A stretch of DNA of 64,000 nucleotides, taken from positions 27,632 through 91,631 of the forward strand of contig SGPM01000077.1 in the NCBI GenBank assembly GCA_004802725.1, read 5' to 3'. Position 1 is the stretch's first letter. Each line of letters starts with the position of its first letter. Origin of the DNA: Antrodiella citrinella. Taxonomy: Eukaryota; Basidiomycota; Agaricomycetes; Polyporales; Steccherinaceae. Below are positions 13,324 through 25,300 of this stretch, piece after piece. A model generated the notes under the pieces. The model was not told where the DNA came from and ran no database searches. It saw nothing but the letters and a program-made list of their open reading frames with translations. The position numbers and the translations under genes are program-made.

Positions 13324-14074
13324 GAAGGGGGTATCTGCTTGGTGAGTCAGACATATCTGTTGAGAACCGCAGCGTACTGAATCGCTATCTTTAGTTGTCA
13401 CAGTTTGTCTTACATATGCATCGTATCCGCGTATCTCATCTCATCTTCTCGCTGCTTTGAGAAGCAAGGTTCTTCCCCTCGGCGCGCATACCTTCGTCGG
13501 CACGCCTTATCAAAGTATTGAACGAAGCCGTCAACCAACCGTGACATAGTGCTTTTTGAGCTAGGCATTCCTCCATACGAAAGGTCCACATTCAAGTCGA
13601 CTTCTGGATGTGGACTCTTGTGAACACTGTTCAGGTGCTCCGACGTCTTCATCCTCGTCTCTTCATTCAAGTTTCAAATGTTCATGGCGACCGATCCCGC
13701 CTTTGAGCTTCTCAAGGGAACGCGCTGCGTATTTGATGACTTCGGAACTAAGCTAGTACGATACCTGAGTTACTGTGCGGATGTACATGTGTCGCAGCCT
13801 GTGGGAGCTGCGGCCCAGCTGCCACTCATCCTTGCTTCCTTCGTCGTCATTTACACGCTGTTGCCATTGAAATTCCACTTTGACTCTGACTCTGGCGGCC
13901 CGAAAGAATATAAAGGGTTCAAAAAGTTTCTCCCTTTACCTTGTTGCATCCAACTGTTGGCTCGTCAGCTGAACTCCATAACGAAAAAGGAAGTGAGTAC
14001 AAACACTTCTTCGTATTGCTTCCAGTGCTCATGCAAGGGTTACTTCCAACTTCCTAGACCTTCAACGAAGCATA
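13324..14074. other. Intergenic region before GST 2
   Basis: Open frames here (the longest about 134 codons at 13678) have no GST or other domain. The sequence AATATAAAGG near 13908 resembles a TATA box, about 165 bases before the GST 2 start. Confidence 0.45.
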
Positions 14075-14894
14075 ATGACTGAGTTGATCCTATACGACAT
14101 TCCTGGAAAGACGCCTGAGACGAAGGCTTGGTCTCCTAGCACATGGAGGACGCGGCACGTCTCCTCCTGACTCCGATCTTCCACGACAAGCTAACATCCT
14201 CTCTCAGTTTCGCACTGAACATCAAAGGCCTGAAATACAGAACCGAATGGGTTGAATACCCCGACATCGAAGGCCTCTGTAAGAAACTGGGCGCAGGACC
14301 CACCGGCACCCAATCCGACGGATCACCTTACTACACCCTCCCCGTCATCTACGACCCTTCCACCCACACCGTTGTCGCCGACTCCATCCCGATTGCAGAG
14401 TACCTCGACGACACCTACCCGGACACGCCCCGACTCTTCGCGCCGGGCACGCGTGGGCTCCACGCTGCGTTCCGCTCGGCGTTGGCGGCGGCGAGCAGGG
14501 CGGACGACCCGCTGTGGAACTTGATCGTGTTGGGCGCGTGTACGAACTTGAACCCCCGGAGCTCGGAATTTTCAGGAGGACGAGGGAGGCGGATGAGGGC
14601 AAGACGTTGGAGGAGATCGCGCCGGAGGGGGAGGTGAGGCAGGGGATGCTTGAGGTTTACGAGAAGCAGGTTTTGGTGAAAATTGCGAGCTGGTACCAGG
14701 CGAATGGGAACACGACATTCATTATGGGCGACGACATACCCTCGAATTCGGATATCTTGGTCGTGTCACGCTTCATGTGGGCGAAGCAGACCCTGGGTGC
14801 GGACTCGGAGGTGTGGACCAGGATCGTGTCGGTTGACGGAGGAAGGTGGGGTCGGTTCATGCAAGCATTCGAGAAGTACACGCAAGTCGTTTGA
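14075..14894 (+). CDS. Glutathione transferase 2, GSTFuA-like, frameshifted
   Basis: Same plan as its neighbours: exon 1 14075-14154 (MTELILYDIPGKTPETKAW...), an intron ending in CTCTCAG, and exon 2 14208-14894. Two oddities. First, the intron begins GCACGT, a GC-AG intron where both paralogues have GT at the same codon. Second, the frame breaks at the T run 14569-14572. The protein reads correctly to NLNPRSSEF, then continues one frame over from RRTREADEGKTLEEIAPEGE to the end EKYTQVV. One extra T would restore a 255-aa protein. The downstream 108 codons show no other damage, so this is either a very recent mutation or a sequencing error in a homopolymer. Catalytic Ser and GSH-site residues are intact in the first half. 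Confidence 0.8.
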
Positions 14895-15275
14895 TCATCT
14901 TTGGCTATCCTAATGTAATTGTGAGTCTTGTAACGTTGGATACATATTATGAACACGTATACGGCTTATTGTCTCTGGCTGCAATGCGGGCGTTTGTCTG
15001 ATTGTCAGCCACCAGTGTCCTGATTATATCTTGAACCGACCTCCGTGAACTCTGCTTGCTTCCTGACCACCACCACCTCCGTCTCTACTCTCGTACACGG
15101 CACCGAATCCCGGTGCGCGCGTATAATTGCACAACCCATCCGACATCGAACTGTGGCGCACAGGTGAGTGAGAACGTTCCCTCATCATTCAACGCCGTGC
15201 AGCTCGACTGACAGGGTCACCTGAGTCTTCTCTCCAGTAAGTAGGCCTCCTTGTGTACTACAGCAACGGGGAATC
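14895..15275. other. Intergenic region, GST 2 to DUF7918-like gene
   Basis: 380 bases between two genes read in the same direction. Nothing recognisable was seen besides expected 3' and 5' flanks. Confidence 0.5.
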
Positions 15276-16266
15276 ATGGTCGGCATACGTGGAGTATCGG
15301 CGAGGCTGATAGATCCAGACGGGAACTATATGAAGGAGTACGCCACCACTGAAGATAATAGGTATAGCATGGACTGCTACGTCTCCGGTCCTGCGGGGCA
15401 GGGAAGCTCACTCTCGTCTCTTTTTCACGACAAGTGTCTCGAATGTTTGACCCATATAGCCTTTCAGCATTGAAGTCGATAACTGCGTCGACTTTAGACG
15501 GAGCAATGACTATGACTACATCAACTTCAGAGTCTTCATGGATGGAGACCACGTTGACTCACAAGTCTGCGATGCCGGTGTCTCAGAAGTGATTGACCGC
15601 GTACCGTTGTTTGGAGATTCACGAAGGAGATTCGTGTTCGAGGATTGGAGAACTTCTGGTCAGTGCAAAGCCTCGAGCACGCTCATCCGTTGCTTTCTTG
15701 CTTATGTTTCTTCGCAGATGGCTCTAGACGTAGGTTCGGTGAGATCGAAGTCCGAGCTCATAGAGTACACTTGACCGTGGAGGCTCGAAAACGAGCAGAC
15801 AGATCAAGGACGTTGTATTTGTATTATGAAGACATTGGCCTTGTCAGTCTGACGTTCTCTGCTAGCGATGAGGCTGGACTCCCTGGAGTGCAACCGGAAC
15901 ACTCACGGTCCACTGTAACCTATATTGATCCAGTACAGCGTCCGTTTGCCACTAGAATACACGGCCCAAAATGTGAGCCTGTGTTTCGCTTCTATGCAAG
16001 CTAATCACTATCCTTGCGTGTATCCAGCACTCCTAGAAGCTCAAGGGTATATCCCGCGCGTCCCACGCGCCGAAGCCTTGAGACCACCCCGCCCGGCACT
16101 CCTACCAGCAGCTCGGAGCGACGAACCCCAATGGCAACATGTTCACACGCAGGCTGCCGTGCAGTGCAAGCAGGAACCTGTAGAAGAGTCACTGCTCGTC
16201 CCTATGGACGAGACGTTGCCCTTCTCGTTGCGGGTGTCTATATCTTTGTCTCGACTCCACCTCTAG
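15276..16266 (+). CDS. DUF7918-like basidiomycete protein, 274 aa
   Basis: Four exons: 15276-15415, 15468-15658, 15718-15972 and 16028-16266. The total is a whole number of codons, 274 aa. It starts MVGIRGVSARLIDPDG, then a beta-rich N-terminal domain (CYVSGPAGQGSSLSIEVDN, FRVFMDGDHVDSQVCD, RRRFVFEDWRTSDGS). A basic, Pro-rich tail carries a KQEP motif that resembles a SUMO site. The pattern of a surface-exposed beta domain with ...EY....C(Y/W)(I/V)... followed by EIE/VRAHRV resembles the fungal DUF7918 family; I recognise this by general pattern only. Function is unknown. The first intron has a weak donor (GTCTCT), and the last exon frame is the least certain part. It sits between GST copies 2 and 3 with no clear functional link. 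Confidence 0.55.
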
Positions 16267-17236
16267 TCGTCTGGCCCTCCTCCTGCTGGCTGTCTGGAGT
16301 CATCCTCAATGCCACACCCTTGTCTTCCTCCGCTTCGGTCGCGTCAAGACTCAAGCTGTATGCACTGTCCGTCTTTCCTTGCCATTATTTTCGGTCTCTC
16401 TCCGTCTTATTCCTATCATCACGCACGTATCTTTTGTATTTGTAGGGGGTCCCATGCTATGCTGTTCATTCCGTTTCTATCTGTATCCTGCTAGTTATCA
16501 TTCTACTTCTCAGCCCCCGCCGATGCCGTTGTTCAGTCTCTTATGTCCAAAGGAAGACGATAGCCATTCCGTACTGCGACACAATGCTTCCACCGGACAC
16601 GAGTCCCGTCCACAACATTTCGTCTGGACATCGCAAATGTCTCAAGACGACTGCCATGCTGTCCGAACGATTGACCAAAAGATACGGGCGGAGAAAGAAA
16701 GACCACGAAGAGGGCGCGCAAGACGGACCACAGCCCAACCGCTAGGACGAAGAGATGACCGACCCACTACAGAAGACCCACGAAATCAACATCTCTGGCT
16801 GCATCGCTGTGTGATGGTCCCGCGAGTGACGAAGTGCGGTATGAGATCAACGCCAATACGCACTACGTAGGCTCCAGACGACGAGGAGATGTGGATGCAC
16901 ATGAAACGTTGTTCTCGAGATAGACGTGTCATTGAGCCCTTGGTGGAGGTTTGGGGTATCGTCGGTTATCGAGACATGACCGGATGAAAGGAAGATGTTC
17001 AAGTGAAGTGGAAAGTTCAGACACGGCTCACAGTTGGAAACACCAGGGTGGTCACGGTCAGTGACACGTGACTGTACGCTCTCTGTCACACTCACCGAAA
17101 GATCAGTAGTACGCATCATGCATGATTTCCAGCATTCAACCAAAGAGTTACATCACATTCTCAACATCATGATTTGACACTGACACTGACTGTTGGGTGC
17201 ATGCGTTCAGACATTAGTCTTCTTACACCCGCCATA
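16267..17236. other. Intergenic region before F-box gene
   Basis: 970 bases. Overlapping open frames up to 163 codons show no domain or splice-consistent partner. Nothing else was seen. Confidence 0.5.
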
Positions 17237-19095
17237 ATGCAGGTACAGCCTCACGACAGCCGCCGTAGTACTTATGACGCGACATATGAGAGCTGGAGTA
17301 TCTGTCGTATCGATACACACCCTAGTGTCATGGATGATTTCTCATGTTGGGTATGTAGTGAGCCCGAGCTTTCCATTCCCTTGTCTCATACCACCTATCT
17401 CCGCAGGCCACAGATCTGTTCTCGGTGTTTGACGAATATGACGATGTCGTTGGATGGCAAGTCGATACTCCTTCCAGACTGGCCAGTCTTCCACCCGAGC
17501 TCCTCGTGGAGATCTTTCTGGACGTGATGCGTGCCGAGGAAGAAGAGCGGACTCATTTCAAGATGAATTATTCTCAAGCAGTATGGCACGCTCTCAAGCA
17601 CTTTATGTGTGTGTGCTGCTACTGGAGAACCGTCGCTCTTCATGCACCCATCCTGTGGCGAGACATTCAGTTTGGAGATATGTCACGCGGAGTCACGGAG
17701 AAGATGCTTCAACGATCTGGACGTACCCCTCTCCATCTCACCGTCTTGTATAAGGATGCCGACAGCAAGCAACAGACGGACACGTTTCATTCCGAGCGTG
17801 TCGAGTCCGAGCTTTATCGCACTTCTCACTTGCATGCACGGATCCTTCACTTGTGGAACAAGCAACCTCCGAAGGGTTCTTTCGATGCACCGCTCCTGCA
17901 GGAATTACGCATTGAAGCTCTAGTGTATACCACAACGTTCACCAATATTCCTCTCATCTCACCCCATTTCCCGCTCCCACTGCTGCGATCCATTCAAACG
18001 AGTGGGATTCAATTCCGTGACATCTCACCGTTTTTCCGACCCACTCTCCGCCAGTTACGTGTCTTGCTCTCCCCTGCTCGCACTTCCCCTTCCGTTGCAG
18101 AATTCCTTCACGCCCTGTCTGGAACACCGCATTTGGAGGAGCTGCTTATCAACAACGTCTTCGCATCCTACGGACCCGATCAATTTTCTCTGGGTCTGCC
18201 GCAAGTCAATTTGCCTTGTCTTAAGAGCTTCCAAATGGAGGACGACACCGTTGCAAGCATGGTGATCCTGCAACATATTACCTTCCCCGCCTCAGTCCTT
18301 CTCTCTCGCCAATTCACCGCCACCGGTACATACTCAACGATCCCTGGCAGTGCGGGTAATCTACTTGAAGCCGTCCTATCCAAGTTTGTGGGCCACGGTA
18401 TCATAGGGGATCTTCCTGTCATCAGCACTGTAACCCTCATCAACCATGGACCAGCGTACTGGAATCATCATGCCGCTGATATCGAACTATGGTACGATGG
18501 AGAAGGCGAAGGGCCTGGAGACGCTTCCGTACCTTTCTTCCGTCATCACTTCGAATCCATGCTCCTTCCCATCCACCAGCTCTTCTGGAAAGCTGCACCA
18601 CGCCCTTTCCTCGCCGGGATACGCACGTTGACCATCACCTCTGAAAGACACGACCATTGTCGGTCGGATAGCTTCCTCGGACCCGCACTCTCTGGTTTGG
18701 AGAGTCTGCACCTTGGAAACACGCTAGGGCTGATGATGCAGCTGGCTGGCGCATATGCGCCCGGGGCCGCTGTTTCTTCTGCCATCACGCCAGATTTGCT
18801 ACCATTCCCCAACCTACGAGAGCTCACACTGTCTCATGCCGGTTTTCGAAATCTGCCTAAAGATCATCCCCACGACCCTTTCTTAACACCTTCTGCCGAT
18901 TATGAGCTGCTGACTCCGCTGCTGGTCATGGTCAAGGTTCGATGCGAGGCTGGCAGACCATTACGAAGAATAGGTGTCTACGAGGCTGTTCGGTTTACGG
19001 AGGACGACGTCCAGTTGTTGCAAGAGTATGTGGATGAGGTGGACTGGGATGGGAAAGTGCTGTGCAACGCGACCGGTTCCAGCGCGTTTCACTAG
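17237..19095 (+). CDS. F-box protein, about 600 aa
   Basis: Two exons, 17237-17350 and 17407-19095, with a 56-bp intron (GTATGT ... CCGCAG), phase 0. The F-box is at about residues 60-105: LASLPPELLVEIFLDVMR, then CVCCYWRTVALHAPILWRDI. This is the usual basidiomycete form in which Leu-Pro-Pro-Glu-Leu opens the Skp1-binding helix. The remaining 480 residues are a divergent leucine-rich-repeat-like region (LRQLRVLLS, PHLEELLINN, LESLHLGN, NLRELTLSHAGF), expected to bind the substrate of an SCF ubiquitin ligase. Such genes are often multiplied in agaricomycetes. The start is uncertain: an in-frame ATG at 17330 (MDDFSCW) is an alternative that removes 31 residues. Between GST 2 and GST 3, it interrupts the GST cluster. 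Confidence 0.82.
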
Positions 19096-20076
19096 AACTT
19101 TTCATTGTCGGAAGTCTTTCGGGTTGTGTCATTCACCTTCTGCGAGACCTGAGGCCTGAGGTGGTCGGTTACGCTGTCGGCTCGGACGATAGCGGGAATG
19201 GGAGGATGTAACTTATTCTGGTCATGTCATGCGATAGAGTCGGAGAACAAGAACAGCTGAGCCATAGAAACTACATTACGCCCTCTTCCGAGGGTCCTAC
19301 CAAGATCTCAAACTGCTCATGATCGAAAACGCCTTGAAACCCTCTAGTTCGGTGTGTGGTGAGCATCGTAGCCAACTTCGCCGTCATCGTGCACTGTGCG
19401 CTGATCTGGCTCCCTGGTTCGTATGCCAGTGGCTGAAGTCTGCCGGCCAACGCCAGAGGACTTTTCTTTTCGGTGAGTCACATTCTGCTATGAGAGGGCC
19501 ACACGGCTGCGCTGACAATTTTTTTGAACTGTCAGTAAAACCCTTCTCGTGCAGGTTGTCTGTATCTTGACACTCTTCGACCGACGAGGTTGGCCTATAT
19601 AGTCCTCGGCATCTTGTTCTAGGTGTCAAGTTTCATAGGCTTAAACTTTACCGAGGACTCTTCGCACCGCGTTCAGCATGCCGACGCTTGGAGACTCTTG
19701 AGGCATGCAACTAGCTTCCTCTAAGGCTCTGATAGAAATGATGGTTGTGTGTGTTCCGCAGGCGTGTGTCCATGCGTTGCATGCCTGCGGCCCAGCAGGC
19801 CATCATCGTCGAGTCATGACGTGCTCCAGCGTGGGATGTTCAGCGTTTCCCTACGTCCTGGTCGTATTTTGCTTGTGTGCCCCATAGCTATAACATAGTT
19901 CAAGCTTTATGTCTGGTTCACCACTCACCTTGCCTCGCTTTCTTATTCGAGCTGAATAGCTAATCATTGAGTGAGTACTAGTGACCCGATTTCATGATCA
20001 TGATTTCAAGTTGTGGTGCTCATGAATATTCATCACACTCGCTGCTACTAGACGTCATCCCACGACATACTACAAT
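19096..20076. other. Intergenic region before GST 3
   Basis: 980 bases with no coding or structural feature I can support. Short frames up to 83 codons look random. Confidence 0.5.
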
Positions 20077-20891
20077 ATGTCGGAGCTGGTCCTATACGAC
20101 ATCCCCGGAAAAACTCTTGAAACGAAAGCTTGGTCTCCTAGTGTATGGAAAACACGGTACGGCCATTTACATATTTTTTGCGTCCACTCACTGTCAAATT
20201 CAGATTTGCCCTCAATCTCAAGGGATTGAGATATAGGACGGAGTGGGTCGAATGGGCCGACATCGAGACAGTTTGCAAGGAGATAGGTGCACCGCCTACG
20301 TCCACCAAGAAGGACGGATCGCCGCGTTACACCCTTCCGGTCATCTACGATCCCTCCACAAAGACCATCATCTCCAACTCCCCCAAGATCGCGGACTACC
20401 TTGACGCGACCTACCCCGACACGCAGCCTCTGTTCCCTCCGGGTACTCGTGGGCTGCAGGCCGCGTTCCGAGCTGCGTTCACCAGCGGGATCACATCCCA
20501 ACTTAACGACCCACTTTGGTCGTTGACCGTACTCCCAGAGTGCCTAAACCTGAGTGACCGGAACTCTAAGGTTTTCCGGGTCGCAAAAGAGGCAGAGGCG
20601 GGGAAGAAGCTCGAACAGGTCGCGCCGGAGGGAGAGGTCCGCGAGGCGGTCTTGCAGCAATTAGAGAAAAACCTGCTTAGGGCCGGGAGCTGGTACAAGG
20701 CCAACGGGGACACACCTTTCATCATGGGTGATATTCCTATTCAATCGGACTTGGGGATCGCTTCCTGTTTGCTGTGGGTAAGACAGACCGTGGGTCGGGA
20801 CACGAAGGAGTGGGCCAGGATTGTGGCATTTGACGACGGCAGATGGGGCCGATTCATGCAGGCAGTGGAGAAGTACACGCAAGTTGTTTGA
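20077..20891 (+). CDS. Glutathione transferase 3, GSTFuA/LigE-like class, 255 aa
   Basis: Two exons, 20077-20156 and 20204-20891, with a 47-bp intron in the same Arg27 codon as GST 1 and 2. It is intact. MSELVLYDIPGKTLETKAW precedes SPSVW (probable catalytic Ser20). YTLPVIYDPSTKTIISNSPK forms the cis-Pro and glutathione contacts. FIMGDIPIQSDLGIAS is the conserved C-domain segment, and the end is EKYTQVV as in GST 2. It is closer to GST 2 than to GST 1 by eye (identical last seven residues, the same IPGKT start), which suggests an older GST 1 split and a later GST 2/3 duplication. Expected role: glutathione conjugation or binding of aromatic compounds from lignocellulose, in the cytosol (no targeting signal seen). 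Confidence 0.9.
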
Positions 20892-22381
20892 TATAATGAA
20901 CTGTCAAGAACTAAATGTGAGTTCTCGCACTACTTTTGAAGAACTGCGTGTGATCCTGACTCCTGCATTAGCTGTAAAATTTCATGTATTGAATAGAACT
21001 CGGGCTTATGATTGCGAAATATCTCATGACGGTTGCACTCGTATTTCGCGCTAGACCATTCTTGAGCTTACCTCCTCCATGGGGCCTTGAAGATCGTTAC
21101 AAGGACACACTAGCAAAAAACATGACATCAGTCTCTCTCGCTGAGCATACTCATTTTGACGAAAATCTTCTTGAATAGTGCCAAAGAATGGTTGCGTTGG
21201 CAGTAGCAACTGGTTGAAGCGAGTCTAAATCATGATGTAACCATAGCCAATTTTCGACAAAAGGCTTGAGCGGAGCAGACCGACAATATGTTGCACATCA
21301 TCATAGACACTATGTTTATATGAATCAATGCCGGTACCTCATCCGTCCCTCTCCTACTGACCAAGTCTACGGGATACGATAGTACTCACGAAGAGCACGG
21401 AATGGAAAAAATGGTACGACAGACAAGAGTAGTCTGAATCGAGTATCGCCGAGGGCGACCCGCGAAGTGCACTGAAGGGCAAAACAAACCCACCACCGGA
21501 CACACCCCGTTGTCTCATTTGCGAAGAACACGACCGTCCACAAGAAGGGACTTGGACAAAGGGACACTACAGCGGCAGACCATCTATCTTCCCGGAATTC
21601 CAACCGCACGTAGACGCGGAGAGAGAGGCGTACGGTGATAGATGCCCAGCTTCCGCGACATAACCCAATCCGTCTGACTACCCTCCATGGTAAGCCATGT
21701 CGTAGGTTGGATGCAGCCACAGAATAGTGTTCCCGCGCAGACGAAGAATGTATGGTGTGCCGCTCGGTATTTACGACTTCTGCTCGGCCAGAGCAAATCG
21801 AAGGAAGCAGGCGTACTCAGACATTAACCCGCTCACGCGTCTACCGTGACTGAGTCACTGTTCGACCGACAACTCACAGCAAGAACTTGAAGAGGAGCCA
21901 TCCAATTTGGTTCTAAGTTATCAGTGTAAGGAATGGGGGACTCGGATTCTCATGATCACGTCACTCATTTGAGTCATTGACACGGTCACGTGAGAGTAAA
22001 CTTTGATGTGCGCTGATATGTTTGGCTTTCTTCCACGACGTGCCGTGAGACGCAGGACTGTACTAGGTACGACGCAGACCTCATAAGAACGCGAGGGATC
22101 GTGCATTTACTCGACTTGCCTTAGCCTTTCAGTGAGCGGACCCTGAAATTGAAGCTCAGGACTCCGCTTTTGGAAAATCGACAATTTTGCCGACAGGTTG
22201 ACTATTGGCCATCGTGCGTCTGACCATCTCTGACCTCTACCTTGACCTCGTCGTCAAATACATTACATTCTTCCATGAACGAACTAGATATCCTCACGAT
22301 ACCTTTTATTCCTGTTACTTCGTCATACACTGCTCGCCACACTTGATACCCCTAACACGAGTCGACACAGACTGCCTGATC
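20892..22381. other. Intergenic region, GST 3 to Rif1-like gene
   Basis: 1.49 kb, no supportable gene. Searched for a missing 5' exon of the Rif1-like gene (for example one encoding a SILK motif) and found none. Confidence 0.5.
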
Positions 22382-25300
22382 ATGGCCAGTGCCACCACTC
22401 CTACACAACCCCAAATCATCCCTGCAAGCGCGTCCTCCTCGCAGTTTTTTCGGTCTCCAATCACGACTCTATGCAAGTCATTGGACGAAGGATCATCCGA
22501 AGAGGTCTCTTTGCACGATCTGGCCCAAGCGTACAGTACTTTCTCCGGACGTATCAAGATGCTGTCGGACCGTATAGACGACGACAATTGTGCACCAGCA
22601 CTGGACTCCATTCTTCACCACGCCCCTCAGATCGCTGAATGTCTTCGCAGGGACATCTGTCGTGCATTGAAGGATCCATTCCCGAGCTCTCACCAAGCCA
22701 GGCCCGGAGCTATCCCGGATTCTCTGGAATCTACCACCCCACACTTCTCAGAGGAAGAACTGAAGTATGCTCAAGATATGTCTTATGTCAGTCAGCATGC
22801 CCTGCTATTGTCCTCCACCATTTTCCGATTTCCAGCATTGTGTGATCGCTTCGAGGGTGCGTGGCAGCCATTCATCTATTGTTTTGTTGCTGATACTTCT
22901 TTTGCAGAAATTCATCTAATAGGCATCGTTACCGACGTCCTTGCTATTGTGCATCGGGGCTCGCTGCCAGAGCTTTTGCCTACCCCAAACGCGGACAGGA
23001 CGTTCTCGTTAGCACTGTGGAGTCTTTCTACTCAAGCCTTGCCATACGGTGTTATTCACAAGACGAGGAGTCCATTAATGATGCGTCTCAAGGAGGTCAT
23101 CTTTGTAGACGTCGCGGTCAATTATTCAGAGCAGAATGTGATCGATGCTCTCCAGGTGAGTCCGTCAAATAAGATTCAAGCGGCATACTCATCCGGGTTT
23201 TATTCAAAAGGCAATGCGAAAGCTTCTCGTCAGCTATCCCAATATATTCGTTCGGGGTTTAATCAGATGCACGCCCCATCTACTCTCACATGCTCTCTCC
23301 CGACACCAAACTGTCCGTCTTGCGGCGGCACATGCACTCGGAGGTTTCGTCATAGCATTGACCTTCCACGGGACCGACACATATGATCATATGTGGGACT
23401 ATGTAGGCACCCTTCGTGGTCTTGTCGAGCCTCAGATGACTCGGAAGCGACCTCCAGGTTCCGATGATCGTCGCTTACATGATCTCGAGGCCGCCATCGT
23501 TGCAGGCGATGATCCCCTCGAGTACAGCTGGCTTCTGTCAATCTTGGGCTCCCTCATGATTCTCACGAACGGCGCTGTCGTTCATCTTGGGAGCTTTTTG
23601 AGGACCGTTGTACGCGTTGCCGGCAAAGCAGCTTCCAGTCCCAAACACGTCGTTCGTGCCGCGAACACCTGGTTCTGGAGGTGCATCGTGTGGTCATTGG
23701 TGGGTTTCAGGCAGTACGCAGAAAAGTATGACAATGACCCAAAGAAACGTATCCCCGATTGGAAGTCTCGATGGATGAAGGGGATTGGTGTCGCCCAACA
23801 AGAAGTCAAAGACGGCGCAGGTGCCGCACTGGTCTACTGCATATTGACATTCCCTCCCCTGAAGAATGACGACGACGCTTCAGCCATGGATGTGGACAAC
23901 AACTCATGTGCGGCTCCTTGGATGGTCGTTCTGAAGGGCATGGTCGACAACTCTCTTCTCTCCACACATCGCGAAGGCGTCGCCCTTCTGTTACACCTTC
24001 TTGGTGCCATAGGATCTTCGGCTGCCGACAAACATACTAGGGGCGATGGCACATTGGACCCCTACAAGGTCCTTCACAAGGAGTTTTTTGACGGCACACT
24101 GCTTACCGTGGACGGCTTGTCTCGCGTCGGCCCCAGAGCATTCGACACATCATGTATAAGGTATCTGACAGTGGATGAGATAGAAGCGCAATGGGATGAG
24201 TTGATGAATCTTTGGGAAATTGGGCTTGAGCGTACTCTGAAAGGCGGAAAACCGTCCTCTTTATCGGTATGTAGTAGTATCTGGATATATCGTTCTCGTT
24301 CTCATCTGCGTTTCTTAGGACGATTTAATCTCTGTCTGGCATGCCCTGCTGCTATCGAATTCCGAGCTCACGCAGCAACTTGGCCATCTTTCCCTACCGC
24401 AACCCAGCACTCTGCGTGGTGTCTCTATCATCGTTGGGCTTTTCGCTCGTAACCATTCCGATCACGAATCCTACATCCGATTGTCCGTGGCCAAACAACT
24501 TTGGACTGTGATGAAAAACGCATTTGCCAGTGAATGGCTGACTGATGCTGCCAGCGGCATCCTGGGTTCCATATTCAAAGCCAACTACTGTGCGTCAGAG
24601 GACGACAACGTTAGGACGGCTTGGTGCAATATATGCAACGAACTCATTTCTGTGGCCGGACCGGAGCAGCTCTCCCATATCCTCTCCGCGGAATCCAACG
24701 TTCTTGTCCATCTGGAAATCAAATCGACTTGGGCCGCTCTCGCGAAGATCTGGAGCGTCGATCCTCAGAAACATGGGTGGGAGTTGACTATTTCCTTCCT
24801 CGGTATCGCAACTCGGTAAGCTGTTTTGTTGTGGGTTGTCGTATTTGTGCTGACGATTCGCGTACCAGTCACTGGAAGCTTACGAAAAACGAGACTGAAC
24901 TCTGTGTATCTTTACTTCCCGGCGTCATCGTTTCTGCGGCTGCAGTTTCTGTCTCCGCCAACGCTGCCTTGGAGGCCATCGTAGAGCGCGTGCTCGTTCC
25001 ATCCACGTAAGCATCAATCAACCTATTCGTATGTCATTTTCAAGTGGCTCAATGCAAATGACCAGCCCATTTCCTGCATTCTTGGCTCCGATGTTGTCAC
25101 ATATCACACTGAACACCTCTGACGACTTCCCGTTATCATTATTGATTTACTTCAACAAGCTTATTTTCTCCTTATACCCTCAACAAGAAGCGTTATACCC
25201 TATGATGGACGTCTTCCGGGCCCTCACAGCTGTTATCCACAATTGTTCTATTACACATGTTCTCCCATTCCTATCGGTCATGTCGGAAGGTCTTTCTCTC

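Noticed and set aside
13678..14082. 134-codon frame upstream of GST 2 with a hydrophobic stretch
   Set aside because: It runs into the GST 2 start region and has no recognisable domain. More likely promoter sequence.
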